Counted from the stretch's first letter, positions 40,799 through 50,494 are shown. The stretch is DNA of 64,000 bases from Flavobacterium sp. Leaf82 (GCF_001422725.1 NZ_LMMA01000001.1:124001-188000), one strand, 5' to 3'. Notes: generated by a model from the letters alone, not told the origin. Numbers and translations are program-made.

Positions 40799-43636
40799 AT
40801 GAGAAAAAAATACGCACTTCTTTTTATTATATTGTCTTTTGGAATTGCTTTTGCACAACAAAAAACTACTTTTTCAGGAATAGTAATCGATGCAAAAACA
40901 CAAACTCCCCTGGAAAATATTGTGGTAAGTATTCAGAATTCTTCTATCACACAACTTACCAATACAAGCGGAAAATTCGAATTACATTCTTCTATACAAG
41001 GAGAACAATTATTGCTATTGCACAGTCAGGGATATAAAGATTTACTTTTAAAAATAAATTCAAATTCAGAGCAAATTGTAAATCTCGGGATATTGCAATT
41101 AGAAGATAATTTCTCTCTTGATATTCCTGCGGCTTTAATCACACTACTTGACAGTGATTTATCAGATGATAATAGCTCCTCAGAAATGACTTCCGGACTT
41201 TTGCAATCTTCAAAAGATGCTTTTATGCAAGCTTCAGCTTTTAATTGGGGGCAGGCGAGATTTAGGGTTCGTGGTTTAGACAGCGAAAACGGAACCACAA
41301 TGCTCAACGGTATGATCATGAATAAAATTTATGACGGAAGACCACAATGGAGCAACTGGGGAGGTTTGAATGATGTGCTTCGAAATCAGGAATTTTCTGT
41401 TGGAGCAGCAGCTTCAAATTACACTTTTGGCGGGATACTGGGAACACAGCAAATTTCGACTCGGGCTTCGTCATACAGAAAAGGAGGAAAGCTTACTTTT
41501 TCAGCAAGTAATACCACTTATAACTGGCGTGCCAATGCAACATATGTTTCCGGAATGAATTCTAAAGGTTGGGCTTATGTAATTTCAGCAGGTAAACGTT
41601 TAGGGAATGAAGGTTATTTTGAAGGAACCAGTTTTGATGCAGAATCGTTTTTTTTTAGTTTGGAAAAGAAATTAAGCAATAGGCATTCTTTAAATTTTAC
41701 AGGATTTTATACACCAAGTTCCAGAGGAAAAAATTCAGCAAATACGAATGAAGTAACACAATTAACCAACGAAAAATACAATTCGTACTGGGGTTATCAA
41801 AATGGTGAAAAACGAAATGCCAGAGTAAAAAAAGTCGAAGAACCTCTAGCAATGCTGAATCATTATTTTAAGATAAATGAAAAAGCAAACCTTAATTCTA
41901 CTGTAATGTATCAGTTTGGAAAAGTAGGAAACAGTACGATTGATTATCAAAATGCAAATAGTCCGGATCCTGTTTACTATCGAAAACTACCAAGTTATTA
42001 TACCTCGCTTTACGGAAAAGATATTGGAGAATCTTCTGGGAATTTTAGTCCGGATTATGGGAGTGCACAACAAAACAAAACGCTATTTCTTGAAAACCCA
42101 CAAATTAATTGGGATGCACTCTATCAGGCGAATCAGAAACCAATATTAAATTCTGATGGAAAAATTACAGCTTATCAGCCTTCTCAAAGTCATTATGTTG
42201 TATATGAGGACAGAACAGATGATAAAACTTTTTCGGCTAATTCAAATTTAAATATTCAAATAACAGAAAATAGCAGTTTTGATGGCGGAGTAACTTTTCG
42301 GAATTTAAAATCACATCAATTTCAATATCTTTTAGATTTACTGGGAGGAGAATATTTTGTAGATATTGATGCATTTTATAGTGGGGATCAAGCCCAATCT
42401 GATCTGCAAAATCCAAATCGCCAAGTAAAAAAAGGAGATGTTTACGGATACAATTACAATTTACTGGCTACAACAATTGATGCTTTTACACAGTTTAAAT
42501 TTAATTATAACAAGGTAGATTTTTATATAGGACAATCCTATTCGGTTTCAAATTATCAAAGACAAGGGATATATCAAAACGGAATCTATTCGACAAGTTC
42601 TCTAGGTAAAAGCCAAAAAGTAAATTTTGAAAATTTTGGTTTCAAAGGAGGTTTTACCTATAAAATTTCAGGGAAACAATGGCTGTTTTTTAACGGAATG
42701 CATCTTACAAGAGCACCATCCCTTCGAAATACTTTTGCAAATTCCCGTTTAAATAATTCAGTTGTTGACGGAATTGAAAATGAAAATATCACCAGTGCCG
42801 AAGGTAATTATGTCTTTCGTTCCCCCAAACTTAAAATTCGCACAACGGTTTATTATACTTTGATTAAAAACACTACTAAAACTTCTTTCTTTTATGCAGA
42901 AGGAATTTTTGACAGAGGTGCAAGTTATAATAATACAGATGCATTTGTCAGTCAGACTTTAACAAACTTAGATAAGAAGAATATTGGAGCCGAATTAAGT
43001 TTTGAATATCAAATTTCATCTACCATAAAATCTACTATGTCTGTTGCTTACGGTAATTATACCTACAATAGCAATCCAAATGTTTCGATTACAAACGATG
43101 CAAATTCGGCAAAAGGGGATACACAAACCACTTTTGATTTTGGAGAATCGTATCTTAAAAATTATAAACAATCCGGAATGCCACAACAGGCTTATTCGTT
43201 TGGATTAGAATATCGGGATCCAAAATATTGGTGGTTGGGAGCAAATATCAATTACATGACAGAAAGTTATATTGATGTTTCGCCTATTGCCAGAACAGCT
43301 CGTTTTTATAAAAATCCAATTAGTGGTTTGGTTTTTCCTGAAGCAACAGAAGACAGGGCTGCGGCTTTGTTAAAACAGGAAAAATTTGATCCCATTTCAT
43401 TACTAAATATTACAGGAGGTAAATCCTGGCGTATATCCGGAAAATACATTGGACTTTTCGCGAGTATAAATAATGTTCTGAATCTTACTTATAAAACCGG
43501 AGGTTTTGAACAAGCCCGAAATGCAAATTTCAGGGCACTTAATCAGGATGTCTCAAGTCAAACGCCATCATTTGGTCCCAAATATTTTTACGGTTACGGA
43601 AGAACTTATTTCGTAAATCTTACTATTAGTTTATAA
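40799..43636 (+). CDS. TonB-dependent outer-membrane receptor
   Basis: A 945-residue protein when begun at the ATG at 40799 (MRKKYALLFIILSFGIAFAQ, a good signal peptide). Residues about 25-105 form a carboxypeptidase-like regulatory domain (FSGIVIDAKTQTPLENIVVSIQN). Then come a plug domain (FNWGQARFRVRGLDSENGTTMLNGMIMN) and a 22-strand-type barrel to the C-terminal YGRTYFVNLTISL. It would import a large substrate with TonB energy. The DUF5689 lipoprotein gene follows by 19 bp and is likely a partner. A frame extending to a TTG at 40775 is rejected. Confidence 0.9.
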   Translation: MRKKYALLFIILSFGIAFAQQKTTFSGIVIDAKTQTPLENIVVSIQNSSITQLTNTSGKFELHSSIQGEQLLLLHSQGYKDLLLKINSNSEQIVNLGILQLEDNFSLDIPAALITLLDSDLSDDNSSSEMTSGLLQSSKDAFMQASAFNWGQARFRVRGLDSENGTTMLNGMIMNKIYDGRPQWSNWGGLNDVLRNQEFSVGAAASNYTFGGILGTQQISTRASSYRKGGKLTFSASNTTYNWRANATYVSGMNSKGWAYVISAGKRLGNEGYFEGTSFDAESFFFSLEKKLSNRHSLNFTGFYTPSSRGKNSANTNEVTQLTNEKYNSYWGYQNGEKRNARVKKVEEPLAMLNHYFKINEKANLNSTVMYQFGKVGNSTIDYQNANSPDPVYYRKLPSYYTSLYGKDIGESSGNFSPDYGSAQQNKTLFLENPQINWDALYQANQKPILNSDGKITAYQPSQSHYVVYEDRTDDKTFSANSNLNIQITENSSFDGGVTFRNLKSHQFQYLLDLLGGEYFVDIDAFYSGDQAQSDLQNPNRQVKKGDVYGYNYNLLATTIDAFTQFKFNYNKVDFYIGQSYSVSNYQRQGIYQNGIYSTSSLGKSQKVNFENFGFKGGFTYKISGKQWLFFNGMHLTRAPSLRNTFANSRLNNSVVDGIENENITSAEGNYVFRSPKLKIRTTVYYTLIKNTTKTSFFYAEGIFDRGASYNNTDAFVSQTLTNLDKKNIGAELSFEYQISSTIKSTMSVAYGNYTYNSNPNVSITNDANSAKGDTQTTFDFGESYLKNYKQSGMPQQAYSFGLEYRDPKYWWLGANINYMTESYIDVSPIARTARFYKNPISGLVFPEATEDRAAALLKQEKFDPISLLNITGGKSWRISGKYIGLFASINNVLNLTYKTGGFEQARNANFRALNQDVSSQTPSFGPKYFYGYGRTYFVNLTISL

Positions 43637-43655
43637 ATTTTTAAAACACATTGTA

Positions 43656-45005
43656 ATGAAAAATAAAACCATAATTACCTTTTATGCCTTCATATTATTC
43701 CTTTTTTATAGTTGTAATAACGAAGTTGAAATTCCAAAATTAGAATGTACACAACCTGATTTAGCAGTAAACCAAATCGTTCAAAAAGTTAAGGATCTTT
43801 CAGGCTCGGTTCCGAAGCAATATAATTACAATGATATAATTGAAGCCTATGTTGTGTCCAGTGATGAAGGAGGAAATTTTTTTAAGGCAATTTCTTTTCA
43901 AACAATAGCAACAGATAAAACACCAGCAATTGGTTTCAGTGTTCCTGTTGATGTTTCGAACACGTACATTGATTTTCGTATTGGAAATAAAGTTTACATA
44001 AAACTTAAAGATCAATTTACAGACTTATATTTTGGAAGTTTAAGAGTTGGAAGTTTATATGTAAGTAATGCCGGTGATCCAACAATTGGCAGGGTATCGC
44101 AAAATGATTATAAAAACGTCCTGAATGCTTCGTGTATGGTTATTGATGAAAACCAATTAGTTAAGTCTGTTTCGATTGAAGAAGCATTAAACGATAATCG
44201 CTTAAATACTTTGATAGAGTTAACAGATGTTCAATTTACCGAAGAAGCAATTGGTCGTCATTATTTTGAAGAGTCAAATAATGTGGGAGGTTCAACGAAT
44301 TGGAATTTGCGCGACAAAACTGGGAATCAGATAATTTTTAGAACTAGCAGTTATGCCAGCTTTGCAGATAATATTGTGCCACAAGGAAGCGGAAAAGTGA
44401 GAGGAATAGTGACGAAATTTGGATCAGATTATCAAATGATGATCCGGTCAGAAAAAGATTTAATAATGAACGGAAAAAGAACTGTTCCGTTTTTTGCAGA
44501 AGACTTTCAATCCGTAAAAAACAATGTGAATTTTGCCCTTCCGGGTTGGAGCAACATTGTCGAAAAAGCTTCTAAAATATGGAAAAGCATGTTGTATGCC
44601 GGAAATGGTTATGCAGAATTTAATACCACAAGTACAACTGCTGCAGAAAATATCGCTTGGTTAGTTACTCCCAAAATAAATATGAGCAATTATAAAAATG
44701 CAGTATTGTCTTTTAGAAGTGCGCAGCATGATTTAAAAGTTGATTCACCATTAAATTCTCTTGAAATTTATGTGTCGACTAATTTTGACGGATCAAGTGT
44801 TACCAAAGCAAAATGGACAAAATTACAAGCAAATTTACCTTCATTGTCAACGCCAACGCGTCAGTTTATAAGTTCAGGAGGAATAGACTTATCTGCTTAT
44901 TCAGGGAATATTCATATCGCATTTAAATATATAGGATCAGGAAAAGACAAAACGCTTAATGGAGCATTTATGGTTGATGATGTTAAAATTTTTGGAGAAA
45001 ATTAA
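43656..45005 (+). CDS. DUF5689 lipoprotein with choice-of-anchor J domain
   Basis: A 449-residue predicted lipoprotein (lipobox LFYSC, Cys 20). Residues about 35-275 match DUF5689, an OB-like domain with IIEAYVVSSDEGGNFFKAISFQ and FGSLRVGSLYVS. Residues about 285-449 look like a choice-of-anchor J domain (FFAEDFQS, LPGWSNIVEKASKIWKSM, NIAWLVTPKINM, VDDVKIFGEN). Such proteins are surface or periplasmic and are often encoded beside TonB receptors; the ligand is unknown. Confidence 0.82.
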   Translation: MKNKTIITFYAFILFLFYSCNNEVEIPKLECTQPDLAVNQIVQKVKDLSGSVPKQYNYNDIIEAYVVSSDEGGNFFKAISFQTIATDKTPAIGFSVPVDVSNTYIDFRIGNKVYIKLKDQFTDLYFGSLRVGSLYVSNAGDPTIGRVSQNDYKNVLNASCMVIDENQLVKSVSIEEALNDNRLNTLIELTDVQFTEEAIGRHYFEESNNVGGSTNWNLRDKTGNQIIFRTSSYASFADNIVPQGSGKVRGIVTKFGSDYQMMIRSEKDLIMNGKRTVPFFAEDFQSVKNNVNFALPGWSNIVEKASKIWKSMLYAGNGYAEFNTTSTTAAENIAWLVTPKINMSNYKNAVLSFRSAQHDLKVDSPLNSLEIYVSTNFDGSSVTKAKWTKLQANLPSLSTPTRQFISSGGIDLSAYSGNIHIAFKYIGSGKDKTLNGAFMVDDVKIFGEN

Positions 45006-45141
45006 AGTATGTTATTTTTAAAAATGAAATTAAAGTGCTGATTTTTAGATGATAATTTAATAGTGTATTGTTTTTAAGATTTAAAGTGTTAAAATTTAAT
45101 TGAATTTTGTATTTTGGTCACCCCAAATCGATACAAAAACT

Positions 45142-46008
45142 ATGAAAACCTACTTTATCGCCATCATAATGATGGTTTTTCCATTCTTGTTGCACAGCCA
45201 GGATCAAAATGCTCCTGTAAGATTAAAACAAATCAACATTGTAAAAACAAATTACCAGAACTCTAAAGATGGTGAAATTGTAAACAAAACCGTTGTATTT
45301 AAAGACGGAAAAATACTAACCATTACTACTTCTGATGTTGTTCAGCATTTTTTTTACAACACAAAAGGATTACTGGATATGACCGTAAAAGACAAAGTTG
45401 GAAGCGACTGGAAAGAAGTCGTAAACTACTCTTATGATGCGGATAATAACATTACAAAATTTGTAAAAAAATACCAGGAAGGTAATGACTATATTACAAA
45501 AACAGTAACTTTTGGTTATGAAGGTGCAAGAGTAAAAGTAATTACCAAAAAAAGCACCAATCACCAGAATATTGTTGATGATGTTGAATATATTGTCGAG
45601 AATGGTATAATTGTAAGACGTACGACAAGAGATCGAAACAAAGCAATAATTGGTAAAATTGAATATGTTTATATCAATGATAATGTTGCCAAACACAAAG
45701 GTTTAGTTGGTGATAAAATATCTAAAACGTATACTTTTGACGATAAAAAATCAGTAGATGCTTTAATTGTTCAGAGTTTATTTGGAGATAATTATAAAGT
45801 AATTGTACCAATGATTTCTTATCATGAAGATGAATTTAGTTTTGAAGCAATATCATATAATAACGAAATGAATTTTAGTCCGTCATCAGCTGTATTAGTT
45901 GCTGTGAGCAGAAAATTCAAATACAATAAATTAAACTATCCAATTTCTTGCTCGCAAGTTGAAGAAAACGGAATTGTAAAAACAGAAAAGACTTTTATTT
46001 ACGAATAA
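45142..46008 (+). CDS. hypothetical secreted protein
   Basis: A 288-residue protein with a signal peptide (ATG at 45142: MKTYFIAIIMMVFPFLLHSQ). The rest has repeated YD/YN and VNYSYDADNNI motifs resembling RHS/YD-type strands, suggesting a beta-rich extracellular or periplasmic protein. I do not recognise a family. A frame from a TTG at 45100 adds 14 unlikely residues. It is 136 bp from the DUF5689 gene and may be part of the same group. Confidence 0.65.
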   Translation: MKTYFIAIIMMVFPFLLHSQDQNAPVRLKQINIVKTNYQNSKDGEIVNKTVVFKDGKILTITTSDVVQHFFYNTKGLLDMTVKDKVGSDWKEVVNYSYDADNNITKFVKKYQEGNDYITKTVTFGYEGARVKVITKKSTNHQNIVDDVEYIVENGIIVRRTTRDRNKAIIGKIEYVYINDNVAKHKGLVGDKISKTYTFDDKKSVDALIVQSLFGDNYKVIVPMISYHEDEFSFEAISYNNEMNFSPSSAVLVAVSRKFKYNKLNYPISCSQVEENGIVKTEKTFIYE

Positions 46009-46030
46009 ATCTACTTTTTTAAAGTATTTC

Positions 46031-46095
46031 AAACCATTTAAAAATTAAGTTATATTGAGATTAAACTCTTAATATTCTTAATTTTTAAATGGTTT
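46031..46095. repeat. inverted repeat after the secreted-protein gene
   Basis: A 19-bp perfect inverted pair: AAACCATTTAAAAATTAAG and its reverse complement, 27 bp apart. AT-rich, so a weak or dual-direction terminator is possible. Confidence 0.5.
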
Positions 46096-46173
46096 CTTAT
46101 TTGATATAAACACTAATTTCTTAAATAGAACTTAAAAACAAAATTCTATAAGCGTTAGTACCTTACAAATCAT

Positions 46174-46181
46174 TAAATTTG
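46174..46181 (+). promoter_or_regulatory. promoter -7 box (TAAATTTG) of hflX
   Basis: Exact TAnnTTTG match followed by CACC, 17 bp upstream of the ATG, so the leader is very short. Confidence 0.5.
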
Positions 46182-46197
46182 CACCTTATTCAAAGCT

Positions 46198-47439
46198 ATG
46201 TTAGAAAAAGAAATTATCAATTTTGAGAGAACTGCCATTGTTGGTATTGTAACTCAAAATCAAAGTGAAGAAAAACTTAATGAATATCTTGATGAATTAG
46301 AGTTTTTGACTTTTACCGCAGGAGGTGAAGTTATTAAACGTTTTTCTCAAAAAATGGAACGCCCAAATCCTAAGACTTTTGTTGGAACAGGGAAAATAGA
46401 AGAAATCAATCTTTTTGTAAAAGAAAACGACATATCGACTTTAGTCTTTGATGATGAATTATCACCATCACAACAAAAAAATATCTCTAAAATTATAGAT
46501 TGTAAAATCTTAGACAGAACGCACCTTATCCTGGATATTTTTGCACAAAGAGCTGAAACTTCTTATGCAAGAACGCAGGTAGAGTTGGCTCAATGTCAAT
46601 ATTTACTGCCTAGACTTTCTGGTATGTGGACTCACCTTGAACGTCAAAAAGGAGGTATTGGAATGCGTGGACCCGGAGAAACTGAAATTGAAACAGACAG
46701 ACGTATCGTTCGTGATCGAATTGCTCTTCTGAAAGAGAAAATAAAAACGATTGACAAACAAATGGGTGTTCAGCGTAGTAATCGTGGTGCGATGGTTCGT
46801 GTAGCTTTAGTAGGCTATACAAACGTTGGGAAATCTACATTGATGAATGCTGTAGGTAAAAGTGATGTTTTTGTAGAGAATAAATTATTCGCAACATTAG
46901 ATACAACGGTTCGAAAAGTGGTAATTAAAAATCTACCTTTTTTGCTTTCAGATACTGTAGGTTTTATTAGAAAACTGCCAACTCAATTGGTAGATTCATT
47001 TAAAAGTACATTAGATGAGGTTCGTGAAGCTGATTTATTGTTGCATGTTGTAGATATTTCGCATCCTGATTTTGAAGATCATATCGAATCTGTAAATCAA
47101 ACTTTGTTAGAAATCAAGAGTAATGATAAGCCAATGATCATGGTTTTTAATAAAATTGACGCCTATAAACATTTGACAATTGATGAAGATGATTTGATTA
47201 CCGAGAAAACAAGAAGACATTATACACTTGAGGAATGGAAACAGACCTGGATGAGTAATGTTGGTCAGAATAAAGCATTGTTTATTTCGGCTACACAAAA
47301 AGAAAACTTTGAAGAGTTTAGAGAAATAGTTTACGAAGCAGTTCGTCAGATTCATATCACGAGATTTCCTTACAATAAGTTTTTGTATCCGGATTATAAA
47401 GATGCAATCGAAAAAGAAGAAGAACAAGATGAAGAATAA
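46198..47439 (+). CDS. hflX: GTPase HflX
   Basis: A 413-residue ribosome-associated GTPase that can split 70S ribosomes under stress. The N-terminal HflX domain has FVGTGKIEEIN and DRTHLILDIFAQRAETSYARTQVELAQCQYLLPRL, then GIGMRGPGETEIETDRR. The G domain follows: G1 VALVGYTNVGKSTLMNA, G3 LSDTVGFIRKLP, G4 VFNKIDAY. Length is typical. It stands alone with its own promoter box. Confidence 0.95.
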   Translation: MLEKEIINFERTAIVGIVTQNQSEEKLNEYLDELEFLTFTAGGEVIKRFSQKMERPNPKTFVGTGKIEEINLFVKENDISTLVFDDELSPSQQKNISKIIDCKILDRTHLILDIFAQRAETSYARTQVELAQCQYLLPRLSGMWTHLERQKGGIGMRGPGETEIETDRRIVRDRIALLKEKIKTIDKQMGVQRSNRGAMVRVALVGYTNVGKSTLMNAVGKSDVFVENKLFATLDTTVRKVVIKNLPFLLSDTVGFIRKLPTQLVDSFKSTLDEVREADLLLHVVDISHPDFEDHIESVNQTLLEIKSNDKPMIMVFNKIDAYKHLTIDEDDLITEKTRRHYTLEEWKQTWMSNVGQNKALFISATQKENFEEFREIVYEAVRQIHITRFPYNKFLYPDYKDAIEKEEEQDEE

Positions 47440-47448
47440 ATAGGGATT

Positions 47449-47593
47449 TTTACCGCAAAGAGCGCAAAGATTTTATATTAAAAGTATCTCATAAAACACA
47501 AAGTTCGCAAAGCTAAATCTACATATAGCTTTGCGAACTTTGTGTTTATTAAGCGCAATCTAAGAAAAGACTTTTGCGTTCTTTGCGGTAAAA
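47449..47593. repeat. nested inverted repeats of TTTACCGCAAAG and CACAAAGTTCGCAAAGC
   Basis: The outer arms TTTACCGCAAAG (left) and CTTTGCGGTAAA (right) enclose an inner perfect hairpin: the 22-bp arms at 47494-47515 (AAACACAAAGTTCGCAAAGC) and 47526-47547. The element lies between convergent hflX and the DUF3078 gene and may act as a bidirectional terminator. No gene is inside. Confidence 0.7.
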
Positions 47594-47605
47594 TACAGCT
47601 TCAAA

Positions 47606-48556
47606 TTAAAATCCAAAATTAATCCCTAAACCAAATACTTCTCTAGTTTGAAACCCTTTAAAGGCATTGTCGTCATAAATAGCCTGGAAGGATAAATTGG
47701 CAGATAAAAATTTGTTTACTTTCATGATTATATTCAATGAGTAATTAATATCTACATTTTGAGGATCTTCTAAGTAATTAGAATATAAGTTTAATGTGTT
47801 TTCAGCAGTTACATTGGTCATAATGGCTAATTTGTAATAAACAGATGCATAGAAACCCAATTCATAACGCATCGTTTTATTGGCGTCTACACCAAAATAA
47901 TCCCCGTCGACGTACGGTAAACCGGTTGCCTGATCAATTCCTGAAGTATAAGCACCATCTACAAAAGTAAATTTAGAAGTTAATGGTGCAAAATTTATTT
48001 TTAGATTATCATCTTTTGTCCAGTAAATACCAGGACCTGTAGTAAGATATCCCGGAGACATGAATTGAGTATTTTCGGTTCTGATCTCTTTACCGTTCTC
48101 ATCTTTACCATATAAATAACCCGTTGAAAATTGAGTTCTGAAATTCAGGAAATAAGAGTAATACCATTGTCCGAAAGCTTTTTTTCCAAAAATGGAATTG
48201 AATTCCAGACGGTCATCAGTCTTTTTTTCATAGTCGGCATTTTTAGTTTGTAAAAGTCCGTAAGATGCTAAAACTTTATTGTCCCAGGTAATATCGTCTT
48301 TTTTGTAATTGAAATCGTAGTTGATTCCCAGCGTTCCTGAGAAACTATCTTCACCTCCGGCAATCCAATTATTAAAACTGGACTGATTTAATAAAAGAGA
48401 AACAGTTCCTTTTGCTTTCCAGCCTTCATCCTCGATTGTATCGTTTATTTTTTTTACTGCTTTTTCAGTATTCTGAATTAATTCTTTTTCTGAATTTTGG
48501 GCTTGAACAAAAGTTACGTTCGCTAAAATAAAAAGTAATAACGTTAGCTTTCTCAT
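47606..48556 (-). CDS. DUF3078 family outer-membrane protein
   Basis: A 316-residue protein with a signal peptide (MRKLTLLLFILANVTFVQAQ). It fits DUF3078: WKAKGTVSLLLNQSSFNNWIAGGEDSFSGTLGINYDFNY, then alternating barrel strands to a C-terminal REVFGLGINFGF. Bacteroidota members are predicted to be outer-membrane barrels; role unknown. It is 79 bp downstream of the DUF2480 gene on the same strand, so it may end the SUF-adjacent transcript. Confidence 0.82.
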   Translation of the reverse strand: MRKLTLLLFILANVTFVQAQNSEKELIQNTEKAVKKINDTIEDEGWKAKGTVSLLLNQSSFNNWIAGGEDSFSGTLGINYDFNYKKDDITWDNKVLASYGLLQTKNADYEKKTDDRLEFNSIFGKKAFGQWYYSYFLNFRTQFSTGYLYGKDENGKEIRTENTQFMSPGYLTTGPGIYWTKDDNLKINFAPLTSKFTFVDGAYTSGIDQATGLPYVDGDYFGVDANKTMRYELGFYASVYYKLAIMTNVTAENTLNLYSNYLEDPQNVDINYSLNIIMKVNKFLSANLSFQAIYDDNAFKGFQTREVFGLGINFGF

Positions 48557-48635
48557 GGTATGTAGTTTAAAATGTGTAAGAACAAATATACTAAAAACCG
48601 TTAAAAGGTTAGGGATTTATGGGTGTAAAAGAAAG

Positions 48636-49145
48636 TTATTTCTTAGATTCTTTGTATAAAGGTACTGCTGAACAAGCTTCACCATACATTATACTTCTTG
48701 CAAAAGGCTGAAGGTAAGTTGCTGCTAAAATATACGCACGGGTTGGAACCGGTTTTTTAGAACAGCCCTTTACAATTACAGGTTTATTTTTGTATTCAGC
48801 GTAATCAAGTTTGCTTAAAATTTCCTCATATAAACTTGCGTCTAAATCTTCGATGGTTCCGTTTACCACTTTTTTTGCATAAGGCGCCAATTGTATCGCA
48901 ACTAAAATAGTAGACCAAGCGGGAACTATAGCATCTGTACTGCAATTTATAGCAACATATTGATCCTGATATTGTGACCAATCATGATTTTTTAAATGCT
49001 CTCTAAAGTCTTTTTCTTTTAATAGAAAACCTTCTAAAAGCCATTGTGAAATATCTATTTGTACCCGAATTCCCTTTGGATAATAATCCTCCAGATCAAA
49101 TACTTCTAATGCACTATTGGCAACTTTATTGATGATTTCTTCCAT
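48636..49145 (-). CDS. DUF2480 family protein
   Basis: A 169-residue cytosolic-looking protein found in Bacteroidota next to SUF genes. It has IRVQIDISQWLLEGFLLKEKDFREHLKNHDWSQYQDQYVAIN and KPVIVKGCSKKPVPTRAYILAATYLQPFARSIMYGEACSAVPLYK, with conserved Cys residues near the end (GCSKK, EACSA). A link to iron-sulfur work is suggested by the neighbours only. A strong inverted repeat separates it from the SufT-like gene. Confidence 0.8.
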   Translation of the reverse strand: MEEIINKVANSALEVFDLEDYYPKGIRVQIDISQWLLEGFLLKEKDFREHLKNHDWSQYQDQYVAINCSTDAIVPAWSTILVAIQLAPYAKKVVNGTIEDLDASLYEEILSKLDYAEYKNKPVIVKGCSKKPVPTRAYILAATYLQPFARSIMYGEACSAVPLYKESKK

Positions 49146-49163
49146 AGTTATTAGTGTTCAGTC

Positions 49164-49207
49164 ACAGTTTACAGTCGCAGTTGCACACTACTGCGACTGT
49201 AAACTGT
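49164..49207. repeat. 17-bp inverted repeat between the DUF2480 and SufT-like genes
   Basis: ACAGTTTACAGTCGCAG and its reverse complement with a 10-nt loop. No T-tract; it could stabilise the 3' end of the upstream mRNA or partly terminate. Confidence 0.6.
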
Positions 49208-49216
49208 ATACTTTTA

Positions 49217-49540
49217 TTAAAGCATTCCTAATTCTAATTTTGCTTCTTCGCTCATTAAATCTTTACTCCAAGGCGGATCAAAAGTAATTTCAACGTCAAC
49301 CTCTTTTATGTTTTCGATTGTTTTTACTTTTTCTTCTACTTCTCTTGGTAAGCTTTCTGCAACCGGACAGTTAGGAGATGTTAGTGTCATCAGGATTTTT
49401 ACTTCGTAATCTGTATTTACCATTACGTCATAAATCAATCCTAATTCATAAATATCTACAGGAATCTCCGGATCGTAAATGCTCTTTAAAACTTTTACAA
49501 TTGATTCTCCTAATTCGTTTGTGTCTATTTCTTGTTCCAT
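49217..49540 (-). CDS. sufT: SUF-associated MIP18/DUF59 protein (SufT-like)
   Basis: A 107-residue DUF59-family protein that helps iron-sulfur cluster maturation. Motifs: IYDPEIPVDIYELGLIYDVMV, LTSPNCPVAESLPREVEEKV with the conserved Cys, and VEITFDPPWSKDLMSEEAKLELGML. The short form without extra domains is typical of Bacteroidota SUF operons. It lies 93 bp downstream of sufE. Confidence 0.88.
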   Translation of the reverse strand: MEQEIDTNELGESIVKVLKSIYDPEIPVDIYELGLIYDVMVNTDYEVKILMTLTSPNCPVAESLPREVEEKVKTIENIKEVDVEITFDPPWSKDLMSEEAKLELGML

Positions 49541-49556
49541 TTTTTTGTTTTTGTAT

Positions 49557-49625
49557 TTTTTTTCGCCACGAATTTCACAAATTTCCCGAATTAATCATTT
49601 CGTATGATTAACAAAAATTCGTGCA
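49557..49625. repeat. decayed CACGAATT repeat
   Basis: GCCACGAATTTCACAAATTTC on one side and AACAAAAATTCGTGC on the other, around an ATCATTTCGTATGAT palindrome. It resembles the stronger inverted repeat at 37697-37775. Confidence 0.45.
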
Positions 49626-49633
49626 AAAGAAAT

Positions 49634-50059
49634 TTAGTTTTTATTTTTTGTGTCAAAAGCCAAAGCGTACATTTTGATATTTTTAATCATCGAAACCAAT
49701 CCGTTTGCGCGAGTTGCTGATAAATGTTCTTTTAAACCTATTTCATCAATAAATTCAGTATCTGCATTTATGATATCTTCTGCTTTTTGATTAGAGAAAG
49801 CACGAATTAAAATGGCGATAATTCCTTTGGTTAGAATTGCATCACTATCTGCAGTAAATACAATTTTATCGTCATTTTGTTCACCTTGTAACCAAACTTT
49901 CGATTGACAGCCTTTGATTAAATTTTCTTCTGTTTTGTATTCTTCTTTAATCAACGGAAGGCTTTTCCCTAATTCAATGATGTACTCATAACGTTGCATC
50001 CAGTCATCAAACATCGAAAATTCGTCGATTATTTCGTTTTGTATTTCTTTTATTGTCAT
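49634..50059 (-). CDS. sufE: cysteine desulfuration protein SufE
   Basis: A 141-residue protein that accepts sulfur from SufS on a conserved Cys. The Cys is residue 51 in LIKGCQSKVWLQ. Other family marks are EFSMFDDWMQRYEYIIELGKSLP at the start and IGLKEHLSATRANGLVSMIKNIK at the end. It is separated from sufS by one small lipoprotein gene. Confidence 0.94.
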   Translation of the reverse strand: MTIKEIQNEIIDEFSMFDDWMQRYEYIIELGKSLPLIKEEYKTEENLIKGCQSKVWLQGEQNDDKIVFTADSDAILTKGIIAILIRAFSNQKAEDIINADTEFIDEIGLKEHLSATRANGLVSMIKNIKMYALAFDTKNKN

Positions 50060-50061
50060 AA

Positions 50062-50487
50062 TTATTCTTTAGTAAAACTAACCAGCAAATTTACCAATTT
50101 TTCTATTTCCTTTGGGGGAGTACCATTGTCGAAACCCAAGGTTTCATAAGTTTGCTGATCCTTAGTAATCTTTAAATTTGCAATTGCAGCACCGTCGTAA
50201 AAACGTTTTTCTGTTGGGGCTTTTAAAGTTTTAATACTTTCCAGGTCAATTTTCGCAAATTCGGCTACAATCTGTTTCCATTTTGCATCTTCTATTTTGC
50301 TTTCTATTGGTTCAGTATTTTTGCCATTTATAACTGAAACTGTTTTGTTTTGAACAATTATCTTTTTATAAAAGCCACGTGAAACTGCAGAATATTCCAT
50401 TTGTGTTGCTGTCATATCAGTAGTTTTTTGGCTTGAGCAACTTGTTGCAATGAAGATCGTTAAGAGTAATAAAGATAGTGTTCTCAT
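50062..50487 (-). CDS. hypothetical lipoprotein between sufS and sufE
   Basis: A 141-residue predicted lipoprotein (lipobox IATSC, Cys 17). The body has YSAVSRGFYKKIIVQNKTVSVINGK and KRFYDGAAIANLKITKDQQTYETLGFDNGTPPKEIEKLVNLL. I do not recognise a named family. It is 7 bp after sufS and 2 bp before sufE, so it is within the SUF transcript. Confidence 0.7.
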   Translation of the reverse strand: MRTLSLLLLTIFIATSCSSQKTTDMTATQMEYSAVSRGFYKKIIVQNKTVSVINGKNTEPIESKIEDAKWKQIVAEFAKIDLESIKTLKAPTEKRFYDGAAIANLKITKDQQTYETLGFDNGTPPKEIEKLVNLLVSFTKE

Positions 50488-50494
50488 AGTTTTT

